From: Citrus sinensis
Taxonomy: Eukaryota; Streptophyta; Magnoliopsida; Sapindales; Rutaceae
Assembly: GCF_022201045.2 (NCBI RefSeq)
Contig: NC_068563.1
Coordinates: forward strand, 25,083,001 to 25,147,000
Length of the DNA: 64,000 nucleotides
Direction of reading: 5' to 3'
In this document: piece by piece, positions 24,601 through 35,580 of the stretch
Layout of the letters: each line of letters starts with the position of its first letter
How positions within the stretch are numbered: position 1 is the stretch's first letter
Notes under the pieces: generated by a model
Told to the model about the DNA's origin: nothing
Database searches by the model: none
Seen by the model: only the letters and a program-made list of their open reading frames with translations
Made by a program: the position numbers and the translations under genes

Positions 24601-24965
24601 CTGTTTCAACAGCAACAACAGAGAGAGCATTTTCTGCCATGAAACTGATTAAGACAACACATCGAAACAAGATGGAGAATGAGTTTCTTTCAGATTGTAT
24701 GGTTATTTACATTGAAAGAGAAATTGCAGACAATATTGACTCAGATGCGATAGTATATGAATTTTCTTTTTTGAAGAACCGCAGGACACAGCTTCGTCAA
24801 TAGTGTTTTTCTTATTTACATTGTATTTTTATAGTTTTATGGTTAAATTTTTACTTATGTAGTGTGCTTAATTTCATTTATATAAAACAAATTTTTTGAG
24901 AAGTAAATTTCATTTTTTTGTTTAAATCTAGCCCACCCAAACAAATGATGCTAGCTTCGCCACTG
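21607..24965 (+). mobile_element. Complete hAT transposon with 8-bp target duplication
   Basis: The element begins CAGAGGCGAAGCT (21607) and ends AGCTTCGCCACTG (24965). The terminal inverted repeat is CAG-W-GGCGAAGCT. It is bordered by a perfect 8-bp direct repeat CCTCCAAG at 21599-21606 and 24966-24973, the hallmark of hAT insertion. Length is 3359 bp. It carries one transposase gene and sits inside an LTR. Confidence 0.95.
22312..24803 (+). pseudogene. hAT transposase (TTF zinc finger / DUF4371 / C-terminal dimerisation), broken
   Basis: This is the transposase of the surrounding hAT element, of the zinc-finger MYM-type-1-like group. The likely true start is MINKPRKTLLSFFKRV at 22369, just after a possible splice acceptor TTACAG. 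Domains in order are a TTF-type zinc finger region (YQPKLRDYPLTNDG, HWFKKFPWLEYS, AFCFPCFLF), DUF4371 with RNase H fold pieces (FCILVDEALDESDKEQMAI; GQGYDGASNMRG; YIHCFAHQLQLAL), and the hAT dimerisation domain (LTLPVSTATTERAFSAMKLIKT). A TGA at 24193-24195 interrupts the frame, which then continues in the same frame. A second lesion near 24404, a one-base shift, moves the C-terminus to the frame of 24441-24803. It encodes no functional protein as it stands. Confidence 0.92.
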
Positions 24966-25789
24966 CCTCCAAGCACACCGGACTTGAAGATTTCACTATT
25001 CAAGCCTTTCCAAGGCTTTAAACGTTTACAATTGATTTCAAGGTGTCAATGAACCTTTACAACAAGAGATTATCTCTCCAATCTCTTCACTCCAAGTGTT
25101 TCTCACACTTGTACTCTCACAATTTGATGAGAAATGAAAAACACAACAATCAATCTCTCTTTAAGAGTGAATATACAAATTGAAGAACAAAAATGATTTA
25201 ATGAATGATGATTCATGAAGTTGAAACTCAATATATGTTGTGTGCACTCGTTCTTGCTTGCTTGGATTCCCAAAAATGAATTGGTTTTGAGTTTATATAG
25301 TTTGAACTCAAAAACTAGCCATTATGCACATTCTGGGTGTATCCGGTTTGCCGTTTATGGAATTCGGTAAGTTGGATTTATGTTACCGTTAAGGCAAAAA
25401 TTTGAATTTTGCCTATCCGGCTTGCCGGTAACGAAATCCAGTAAGCCGTTTGCGTTCCGAATGCTTACTGCCCTGTATTCGATTTTTCAGTTTTTATATC
25501 CGGTAAGCCGGATGCTACAGTAACCTGCACAGTACACTATTTTTTTAAAATTATAGTTTGACCTCAAAACTTTACAAAATTGTATTACGGCCCAAAACAT
25601 TATGAAACTTTACAAATAGGTCCAATTTCAGAATTTCTAAGTAATGCTTTGTTAATCCCAAAAATTTTTGAAATTATGATATAGCCAAAAATGCTATGAC
25701 ACTTTTCAAATAAGTCCTTCACCAAAATTTCAAGCAATACTTGTTTATTTCAAAGTTTTCAAAATTCTTTCAATTAAACCATAAACTTT

Positions 25790-26175
25790 GAAAAACAACC
25801 AATTTCATAAAATCATTTTTCCATTAAATATGAAACATTCATCATGTGAAAATAATGATTTATTTAAAAAGAATAAAAACAATCAATTTCATAAAATCAA
25901 TTTTCCATTAAATATAAAACATTTATAATGTGAAAATAATGATTTATTTAAAAAGAATATTAAATAATTTGAGCTTAAAAGATTAATCATTCTTAATTTT
26001 GTTTGTTATCATCAAAATCAATATTATGAAAACATATATGTTAACAATCTCCCCCTTTTTGATGATGACAAACATTTCATGTATTTAAACAATCATTTTT
26101 CATAAAATCATTTTTCCATTAAATATAAAACATTTATAATGTGAAAATAATGATTTATTTAAAATATATAAAAAA
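25790..26175. repeat. Three diverged copies of an about 80-bp AT-rich unit
   Basis: The block ATAAAATCAATTTTCCATTA / AATATRAAACATT / AATGTGAAAATAATGATTTA recurs at about 25805, 25888 and 26103. One copy lies beyond the LTR end at 26046. Confidence 0.7.
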
Positions 26176-26399
26176 TAATTTGAGCTTAAAAGATTAATCA
26201 TTCCACTCATTTTTGTCTTTTGTGATGTCAAATTTCATTTAACCCCTTACCTTCCTTTGTATTTACAGTTTATTTATAACGTTATGTGTTTTGGTATGTG
26301 ACTTTTTAAAATGTAATTTTATTTTATTTAATATTATTTACTTTTTATTTACAATTTATTTATAAGTTTATGTACTTTGACTAGTGATTTGCTAAAATG

Positions 26400-27300
26400 C
26401 AATTTTATTTCATTTAATATTAATTAACTTTCTAAAAGAATAAATATAACAATAAGCCTATGACTATATAATATTAAATTTAATAAAATAAATAATATTA
26501 AAAAATAATATTTATTTTTTAGGACTCACAATTGCTTATTCTATTTTATTTAATGTTATTTAAATTTTAAAAATAAATATAATAATAAGCTATGACTAAA
26601 TAATATTAAATAAAATAAAATAAATATTATTAAAAATAATCTTAACTTTTTGAGACTCATTACTGATTATTTCATTTTATTTAACATTATTTAGTTTCAT
26701 GAAAGAATAAATATAATAATAAGTCTATGACTATATAAAGTTAAATAAAATCAAATAAATAATATTAAAAAATATTTATTTTTGATAAAATAAATAATAT
26801 TAAAAAATATTTATTTTTGATAAAATAAATAATATTAAAAATTTATCCTTTTGAATAAAATAAATTATATTAGTTAAAAATTATATTTTTTAAGACTCAC
26901 AACTGATTATTTATTTTATTTAATATTATTTATTTTTTTAAAGAATAAATATAATAATAAGTCTATAACTAAATAACATTAAATAAAACAAAAATAAATA
27001 CTATAAATAATATTAAATAAAATAAAAATAATTAATATTAAAAATTATATTTAATTTTTAATGCTCACTATTGATTATTTTATTTTATTTAAAGTTTTTT
27101 ATTTTTTGAAAGATTAAATACAACAATAAGCCTGTAACTAAATAATATTAAACGAAATGAGAATAAATACTATTAATTAATATTTTTTAATAACTAAATG
27201 AAATTAAAAATTAATTTTTAAATAAAATATATAATATTAAAATAAAATTTATTTTTTAAGACTCGCTACTAATTAAACAACATAAAATTTTAAACAATCT
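26400..27300. repeat. Degenerate AT-rich tandem array
   Basis: Two motifs alternate along the region: AATAAATATAATAATAAG-YCTATRACTA and GACTCACAAYTGATTATT-TTATTTTATTTAA. Copies of the second occur near 26523, 26650, 26892, 27062 and 27258. A 35-bp unit (AAATAATATTAAAAAATATT TATTTTTGATAAAAT) is repeated almost perfectly about 2.4 times at 26756-26842. No coding content. Confidence 0.75.
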
Positions 27301-28690
27301 AGACGCATGTGCTAAAATTTTTAATTCTTTAGCTCTTTTGTATTTTTAATAAATAACAGGGAGTATAATGTTAATATTTAAATAAATGAATCTCTATATT
27401 TAAATCTACTTTTTCGACCAATAATTGAAACTACAAAAAAAAAAATTCGGTAATACTTTTGTTGCAAGTAGTTGAGTCCCAAAATTTTAAAGTGATATTG
27501 TAGTCCCAAAATCTTAAATCAGTTGATTGCCATAAAGAGAAAGTTGACATTGCTCATTACAATGATAGAGAGGGACTGGACGCAATTTATCACTCTTGGT
27601 TGGAAAAGTGTCCACAATATTGTTTTTTAATTTTAATTCATCAAAACAGCACACGTGTCTAGTCGTATCCGGCCTTGTCCCTAATTTCAATTAATGCCTT
27701 CTTTTCACTTTGCCATGCCGTTAGGATTTAGGGGATTAATATAATAAAAAGTATATAAAATAAATTATGATTGGAATAGAGTTTAGAACTAATCATTTAG
27801 TTTTATTATTTAATAAATTATCATAAATTTAAATTTATTAAATATTAATTTATTAATTATCATAATATTAATATATTAATTTTATTAAATATCTAAATAA
27901 AAGTTTAATTTACATAAAAATATAAGACAGTAATAAACTTAAATATTTAATAAATAAATGATAATTACATAAAAAAATTTGATTATTTTACATCAAATAT
28001 GAAAAACGTATTTTAACTTTGTTTAATCATTTATTAATAATAAATCAAAATAAACTTGTAAATTTTATTTTATCATTTATTATTTTCTGAAATATTAAAT
28101 TTAGAAATAAATTTAAATTAAACAATAATTTTTACATTAATAAATAACAATAAATTTATTATTTAATACTATATTGTTTTCTACTATGATATATCTTATA
28201 TTTATATAATTCTATAGTATTATATTTTTATGATATAATATCAAACTATACTAAAATATAATATTAAATTATACTATATTATAATATCATTGTACTATAT
28301 TATAGTAACTAATATATAGAAATAAATAATATTATTCATAATTTAACATAAAATAGCAAAATTTTACTATTTAATAATAGTATTTTATTGAATCATTTTC
28401 ATATTATAAAAATTAATAAATAAAATAATTTAAATAATACTTATTTTCAATAATTAAATATTAATAAATTTAAATAATATTAATTTAATTTTAACATTAA
28501 TATAAAATAATATTATTTATATAATACATTCCATACTGTACTAAACACAATATTATATTACAATTTTATGCAATGCACGTTAATATAATATATCATAATA
28601 CAATATAATATGTTAAACGCACCCTTAGAAAATTGACTATATATTTATGATACAATTAATATTCTAGTTGACATTTACCTCATTTACCTA
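27301..28690. other. AT-rich intergenic DNA upstream of the FAR pseudogene, probably MITE-derived
   Basis: No gene. The stretch ending near 28625 (TATGTTAAACGCACCCTTA) resembles the right part of the AT-rich insertion at 37350-38387, so it may be a related non-autonomous element. I cannot define its left end. Confidence 0.4.
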
Positions 28691-29431
28691 ATAGTAAGGT
28701 TGGCTAATGTCAGTGCTTTTATATTTTTTTCCACACCGATATTCTTTTCGTTATTGTTATAAAAGCAGTCATTGGTATATTAGGTATATTGGTACAAAAA
28801 GCTCTTATGTTGCCTCTAATTCTTGCTCTATTTTCTTTTAAATTAATCATGTACCCAATGGAATCATTTGGCGTTCTCCAATTTCTCAAGGACAAGACAA
28901 TTTTAGTCACTGGTGCCACTGGCTTTCTAGCAAAGAGTATTAACATGCATCTCTCCATTTAACTCTCCCCCTCTTCCTTCCCCATTGATGTTTACTAATT
29001 TTATTTTATTTTTTGACTTATTGCATTTGTCAATTATTGTTTCAGTTTTTGTGGAGAAGATACTGAGAATTCAACCAAATTTGAAGAAGCTCTATCTTCT
29101 TATAAGAGCAGGGGACGATAGGTCTGCTAAACAACACATGTTTCATTAGGTGAATACCTTCTTAAATATAGCTTTAATTTCTTTTTAAAGATATAGAAAT
29201 CTAATAAACATATATAATTTATGAATAGGTGATAGAGAAGGACTTGTTTAGGGTGTTGAAGGATACATGGGGTGACAATTTGGACTACTTCATACAGGAA
29301 AAGGTAATTGCAGTGCCTGGTGATATTTCGTATGAGGACTTGGGAATCAAAGACTTTAATTTAAAGGAAGAAATGTACAGACAAATAGACTTGGTGGTAA
29401 ATGTAGCTGCTATAACAAAATTTGATGAAAG

Positions 29432-29500
29432 GTATCGACACACTTTAGTTTATACTTTTTTCTATCAACACACTATAGTTTATACTTTTTTCTATCCCTA
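29432..29500. repeat. Tandem duplication of about 32 bp in a FAR intron
   Basis: TATCRACACACTWTAGTTTA followed by TACTTTTTTC occurs twice back to back just after the exon 3 donor site. Confidence 0.85.
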
Positions 29501-30370
29501 ATTATTTGACTATGCTATATGCATATATATATGACCTGAGAACTGACCTTTGAATTTTTTTTTAATTCTTTTCTCTGTAGATATGATGCTTTATTGGACA
29601 CCAATACAATGGGAGCTTTTCACGTTTTGAGTTTTGCAAAAAAATGTACAAAAATGCAGATGCTTGTCCACCTGTCAAGTGGTAAATATATTATGTACTT
29701 GCTTGGCCTGAGAAAGAGAAACCCATTTGAAATTATTCGATTTTACAGGGAATGACAAATAGTTTTTTCTTTTTTCTCTTTTTTTCCCTTCTGGCTAAAT
29801 GCGACTTTCTATGCAAGCTTAAAATTTGTTTTTACCGCTTGAGCTTATGATAATAAGCTTCTAACACCGCATTGCAGACCTCGTTAATTAAAAATATTAG
29901 AGAAAGTGCTTGATTTTAAAATTTAAGGTAACAAGGGATGGTCTAATAATAGTATTTAAAATAAGTTTTGACAAAAATACTGACAGAAAAAAGACATCAT
30001 TGATCAGTAAATGTGACACTCTCATATGCAAATTGATTATTGATTTTAACCTATACAAATCTAAACTAATTAATTTATTTGTTAAAATATCATTTTTGTC
30101 CTTGCATCGGTGTATTTTTTTTTGTTATTATTTTTGCATTAAAAATACCATTCGGTTTTAAAATTTTATCAAGCCTCAATTGGTGAAAAAATATTTTAAA
30201 AGGAATTAAAAATAACTAACTACGTATATTTTCTTTCTAAATGGCTAGCTTCCATTTTTTATTCCCGTTTTAACATTGCTTGTTCAGCCAACTTCATGAG
30301 TTAATTCATTTGGACTTTTCAGCTTATGCGTGCGGCGAAAAGCCGGGACTAATTCCTGAGAATTCATTTA

Positions 30371-31297
30371 TGTTGTGTTTATTTGCTGGAGTGGGAGTGA
30401 GGAGTGTGGATTCCTCCCACTCCAGCGTTTACTTGCTCTAAATGGGAAGGGAGTGGGAATCTCATTCCGTGGGTCCCACCCATTTTTGGAGTGGGGAGTG
30501 GGAGTGGGACTCCCATTGGGGGAGGTGGGAGTGAGAATCCACTCCCACCTCTCCCTTTTTTACCATTTTATTTTTTTTAAATTTAATTTAATTTAATATT
30601 TTATAATTAATAAAATAAAATAAATATTATTATATTTATTTGAATAATATTATTATATTTATTTGAATAATAATATTATATTTAACTAAATAATAATTTG
30701 CATTGATTCTAAGTTAAAATTATTTTAAAATAAGATTATTATATTAATAGAGAATTAATAAATGTAATATTATTATATTTATTTTAAAAATAATAGTATT
30801 ATATTTATTTAATATTATTAATAATAAATAGTTTATTCTAAGAAAATATTAATTTTGTACTAAATAATATTATATTATTATTTTATATAATAATAAATTT
30901 AATATAATTATATTAACTAAAATAAAATAAGGTTTCATTTTGTATTAAAATTAATAATTTATTGTTCATAATTAAGAATATTAATAATTATAATAAATTT
31001 ACAAATATAATAAAATAAATATTATTCATTAAATATATTTTTTATTAGTTTTGTAATTAAAAACTATAATTCTTTAAATAAGGATAAAATTGTAATTTGA
31101 AACTATTTACTCCCAATCCAAGACAAAGTAAACACATAAATTGGATTCTGATCTCTAATCCATACTTCCATTCCAGTGTAAGTAAACAACCTACTCCCAC
31201 TCCCACTCCACACTCCCAATCCTAGGATTCCACACTCCCAATCCTAGGATTCCCACTCCTCAGGATTCCCAATTTAATCCAAAAAGTAAACGCTACC
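30371..31297. mobile_element. PIF/Harbinger-like MITE inserted in FAR exon 5
   Basis: The insert is flanked by TTA at 30368-30370 and 31298-31300, the target duplication typical of PIF/Harbinger elements. The ends are inverted relatives: left TGTTGTGTTTATTTGC, right (inverted) GGTAGCGTTTACTTTT, each followed by GGAGTGGGA/GGAATCC-type sequence. The 927-bp interior is AT-rich without a transposase. The first 60 bases also fold back on themselves (CTGGAGTGGGA with TCCCACTCCAG). Confidence 0.88.
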
Positions 31298-33718
31298 TTA
31301 CAATGGGTGAGATGCTGAAATGGCCACGTCAATTGGATATCATGGGAGAAAAGAAATTAGTGGAGCAAAAATTAAATCAACTTCAAACAACTGGTGCAGC
31401 TGAAGACGAAGTCACATCAATCATAAAGGATCTCGGCATGGAAAGGTTTCAGTATAGGCTCTACTAAGTTATATGTACTGTAACTCGCAATCTAGTAAAA
31501 AAAAATCCATATAATTTAAGCCTTAATATATTGTTAAATCATAATAATCAAATTCATATTATTTTGGTTTAAGTGTATGTTTAATCTTTATATTTTAAAA
31601 GTACCTCAAAAGACCCTTGATATTAAACATTTTGTACTCATACCATTATTGTTTCTCTATTTTTATAATAATATCCTTACAACAATATTTCTGAGATATT
31701 AATTAACCTATAAAAACTGTTAAATTATTAATTAACCTTAAAAATAAAGTGAAAATAAATGTAATTTTTTATTATTTTAATTTTAGGATGAATCTGTAAA
31801 TTATTTTTTTATAAATAATTATTAAAATGATTATAATTGCAAGGGTACTAAGCATTGCTTTAAGTTAGCAAATATTAATTTATTTTAAATGATTAAAAAA
31901 CTTGTGTAAGGGTATAAAAAAGAAGAGTTCATTCACACTAATAATTATTGGTTAATTTGCTAATAAGTAATTATGGGTTAATTTTTAATTAATTTTCTAT
32001 AGATTAATTAATTAATATTTCCAAAATGACAATAAGGGTATTATTGTCAAAGATTAAAAAATAAGGACAAAGGTGTCACATATTTAATAAGAAGGGTATC
32101 TTTAGATTTTTTAAAAATATAAGTACTAAAAATGTACTTAACCTAAAATATAAGGACTTTTCAAGTATTTACCCTAAAATAAAAAAAAATTATAATAAAT
32201 TGAGAAAAGCACATTACATCTTGTGTTTTGCAAAATGATCTAAGAGATCTCTTTGTTTTTAAAATTCATCTCACAGGTTTCTTTTTAGATAATTAGATAT
32301 AAAATACTAAAAAGAGTCTATTTGACCATTTTTTAAAAAAATAGGGTCACTAAGACCATTTTGCTAAAGTATGAAAACACTGTTGTCGTTTTCTCCAATA
32401 AATTTGACTTTTACTTTTATTATAGAGCAAGATAGTACGGATGGCCAAACACATATGTGTTTACAAAGGCAATGGGGGAAATGCTATTAGACCACCATAA
32501 AGACAATCTTCCTATTATCATTATACGCCCAACCATGATAACAATCACTTATAAAGAACCATTCTCAGGTTGGAATGAAAGTTTGAGGTAAATATCATTT
32601 TAATTAAATTTCTAATTACAATCTTTTTACTAATTAATTTCATTAATTTTGAGTAATTTATTTTCTCTTTGTTCTGTCGTTTCAGAACAATTGACAGTCC
32701 ACTTATTGCTTATGGCAAAGGGAAAATAGACTGCTTACTTGTCAATTCTCGGACAATATTTGATTTGGTGAGTTTTAATGTTTTAATAAAGTGATCCGGA
32801 CCAATCTATAAAAAAAAAAAAAGGAAGAAAGAAAAAACCAACTCTAATGCATTATTTTCTATTATACGAAATTTATGTAAATTGATTTATGAAAATTATA
32901 TGTAGATACCAGCGGACATGGTAGTGAACTCAATGATCATGGCAATGGTGGCAAATGCAAATAACCCATCATCTCAAATGATTTATCACGTTGGCTCATC
33001 TCTAAGAAACCCAATACAATTCTTCCAAATCCACGAGTTTGTCTTTCATTATTTTACTAAAAATCCATATATTGATAAATATGGAAATCCATTTATAGTT
33101 GGTAAGTTTAAAGTACTGGATTCGCCGGCTAAATTTCACAAATACATGGCCGTCCGCTCTGTGCTACCACTAAAGGTTTGTTGTAGCTAAATTTAATTAA
33201 ATTGAATAAGGGTTTTAATTTGTTGTGAGTAAACCCTCTAGTTAATGTTCAATTATCATTAATTTTTGTACTCATTTTTTATTTTTAATCTTTTTCCCCC
33301 CTTATTTAAAAGGTATTAAAATTGGTGAATTTAGTCCTTTGCCGACGTTTTGACGACATTTGTAATGAGTTAAACCGAAGATTGAAGTTGGTTATGGTAT
33401 TGGTAAATCTTTACAAACCCTACATGTTTTTTCAGGGCATGTAAGTATATATGCTTTACTTCTATGGTAGCAAATTTTTACTGTTAGTTTTTATCAAGTT
33501 AATTGACAATTAATTTTTTTTATCAAGTTAATTGACAATTAATTTTTGCTTTGTAAATGGACAGCTTTGATGACACAAATTCGGAGAAGTTGCGAAGGGC
33601 AATGAGAGAGAGTGGCATGGAGCTGGATTCATTTAATTTTGATCCAAAGAGCATTGACTGGGAAGATTACTTTTTAAATGTTCGCATTCCTGGCCTTTTG
33701 ATATATGTAGTCAAATAA

Positions 33719-34350
33719 CGAGGGAAGCAAGGATATTTAATTTTTAAAGTATGTATACGTATGTATGTGTACACACACATTATAATAAGATGATATTTAT
33801 ATTTATATTAAGAAATTTACTAGAATTGCCTTAGATCATATCTATTATAATACAACCAAATTTTATACTCTCATTAATATCGAAAGAATATCTACTTTAT
33901 TTATATCATTAAAAGAGAAATCTATCTCTACCTAATAAATAAAACTTTAACTTTAATAAATTAAACTCTCTTTTCAGTCACAAGTATGATGTAATAGTTA
34001 CATCTTTACAATAATTCGACAGGGCGAATCTTTCTTGTACTATCAATAAAGTTCAGGCTTCATGTTGTCTCGCAACATTGCTTAAAAACTACGTGTGTAG
34101 ATATAGACTAACAATGTATTTTTTAATCTTTGTCCGCTAGAGGAAACTAAGGGGTTTATTTTGTTATCATAAGAATCAAACAGTGGTTGGGCTTGAATTA
34201 TGGGCCAAAGGCTCCCATTACAATTGGGATGAAAATACAGTTTTGGATCAAATTTGAGTATTGTTGTTATCACGCTTCTAATATCCTAATGAAACCCCTT
34301 CTTTGAATTTACAATTTCATCCATATATAAAATTACATGAAGGCCCACAT
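33719..34350. other. Intergenic DNA, nothing recognised
   Basis: About 630 bases 3' of the FAR pseudogene. Short open frames only, and no repeat or RNA gene recognised. Confidence 0.5.
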
Positions 34351-34790
34351 GATTTATAAGGAAATTGGTATCTAGGTTTTGATTTATTTTAATTTTTTCT
34401 TGTTGGGTTTTGAAAGGTTTGTGAACGTTGTTTTGCCCATTAATTCGATTTCTTTTGGGGGCCAGAATGAAATTTTGGGAAAAGTTGAATCAGTATATGA
34501 AGTTTTGAACTGGGCTTATGTAAGGTGCCATTTCCACCCTACGAAACTTCTAACAGAACTCCTCTTCCGTATTAGAATTTTGAGTTCTGACCTTAGCTCT
34601 TTCAGTGAATGACCCAAAATTTTATGGGACTAGGCACGCACATTGTAAGGAGTAGACACCAGCATATTCTTGGAGTGAATTTTCGAGTCAATTCTAGGTA
34701 AATTTTTGGACAGTATTACAAAATATACGTAAGTAGATTTTTATTCATATTATGATATATTTGTAGATTGTAACAATTTCAAGAGCCGTA
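34351..34790 (-). pseudogene. Partial copy of the PRORP 5' end and promoter
   Basis: Plus-strand 34351-34440 matches the PRORP exon 1 start at about 18958-19050: GATTTATAAGGAAATTGGT, TTCTTGTTGGGTTTTGAA and GTTTGTGAACGTTGTTTTGC, equivalent to the first about 28 codons. The expected start codon position reads CCCAT in place of CTCAT, still containing CAT. Similarity continues through the PRORP promoter to about 34780. The rest of PRORP is absent, so the piece cannot be functional. Confidence 0.88.
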
Positions 34791-34966
34791 AGTAGTTATT
34801 TAAAATAAAAAGTTTTTTTACGGTTTTACCCCCTTTTGTTTGGTGAATCTACTGTTGCAACGACTCTAACATGACAATAACTTTATCTACTACTATGTGG
34901 CCGCTTCTTTGTTAGAGTTTTTTTCTTGGTCTACTACATGACAATAACTCAAAACAATTAAGTTAC

Positions 34967-35580
34967 TGTAAAGTAACCAGTGAAAGCTATTCAAAACGAC
35001 TTGAGAGAGTGCGTTTCGATGTGTAAACCAAAGCTAAGTGAAACGATGTCGTGGAATGTCATTTTACTTAAGTGAAACACCTGAGACGCACGTGAATGGA
35101 TTCGATTGAATGAAGCCGTTAAAGTCGTTAATGAAGCATGGCTAGCACGTGAGAATCTGGGATTAGTTTCCAGGTAGTTATCAGCAACTGAAAGGAGCTG
35201 ATTTTGGTGCAGATAGCTGGCTACGAATTAAGAGTATAAAAGGGGGTTACTCCTGGGTTTAATGACAAGTAATTTCCATGAGATACCATCTGTAATTCTC
35301 TATAATCTTGAGTTCATTCAATAAAAGCCTGAAGTCTTGTTCCTCCGTGGATGTAAGCTAAGTGATTTAGCTGAACCACGTTATAACTTTTCTGTTCTTT
35401 ATTCTTTAGTTTGTTGTTTCAATTCTTTGATTCTTAAACCATTGGTTGTTCCGTTCAAGTTGAAGTTCTTGGTTAAACCTTCTTCAAGTCATCTATAGTT
35501 AAGCATCTAGGAAATTTAATCTTGGATCTTGGGCAGAAGCTGAAGGTGTTTGAGCAACTAAGTGCCCTTCAGATTCTACA
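34967..35580 (+). mobile_element. Copia solo LTR with perfect 5-bp target duplication
   Basis: Starts TGTAAAGTAACC, ends CAGATTCTACA, and is flanked on both sides by GTTAC (34962-34966 and 35581-35585). Inside are a TATA box (GAGTATAAAAGGGG at about 35232), a poly-A-type signal AATAAAAG (about 35320) and the copia LTR phrases CCGTGGATGTAAGC and CTGAACCACGTTA. No internal region remains, so it arose by LTR-LTR recombination. It sits between the PRORP-derived copy and the second FAR pseudogene. Confidence 0.93.

Larger units (their letters stand above)
21391..26046 (-). mobile_element. LTR of a retrotransposon (3' LTR, minus strand) split by a nested hAT transposon
   Basis: On the minus strand the LTR starts TGTTAACATATATG at 26046 and ends ...GTATTTCAAACA at 21391. 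Immediately outside the 26046 end lies a purine-rich tract on the minus strand (AAAAAGGGGGAGAT, plus strand 26047-26060). This is the polypurine tract that precedes a 3' LTR in copia SIRE/Maximus-type elements. Known repeat phrases are present (ACGTGGTTCGGC, GCCTACGTCCACG). Removing the hAT (21607-24965) and one copy of its duplication leaves an LTR of about 1.29 kb. The internal region beyond 26060 has no recognisable gag-pol. Confidence 0.6.
28849..33718 (+). pseudogene. Fatty acyl-CoA reductase (FAR), ten exons, two nonsense codons and a MITE in exon 5
   Basis: FARs reduce long-chain acyl-CoA to primary fatty alcohols with NADPH at the ER, for wax, suberin or sporopollenin. All exons align with the family and have GT-AG borders: 28849-28936, 29046-29149, 29229-29431, 29581-29681, 30323-30370 plus 31301-31445 (split), 32426-32587, 32686-32767, 32906-33175, 33313-33440, 33565-33718. 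Without the MITE the frame is consistent and 495 codons long, the usual FAR length. Motifs are the Rossmann TGATGFLAK (exon 1), [11 protein letters not shown] with the YxxxK catalytic pair (exon 6), and the FAR_C part (SIDWEDYFLNVRIPG). Lesions: TAG at the end of exon 2 (29147-29149, where the family has Glu), TAG just before YGWPN in exon 6, and a 927-bp insertion in exon 5. The usual TAY in HVSTAYVCG reads SAY. Confidence 0.93.
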
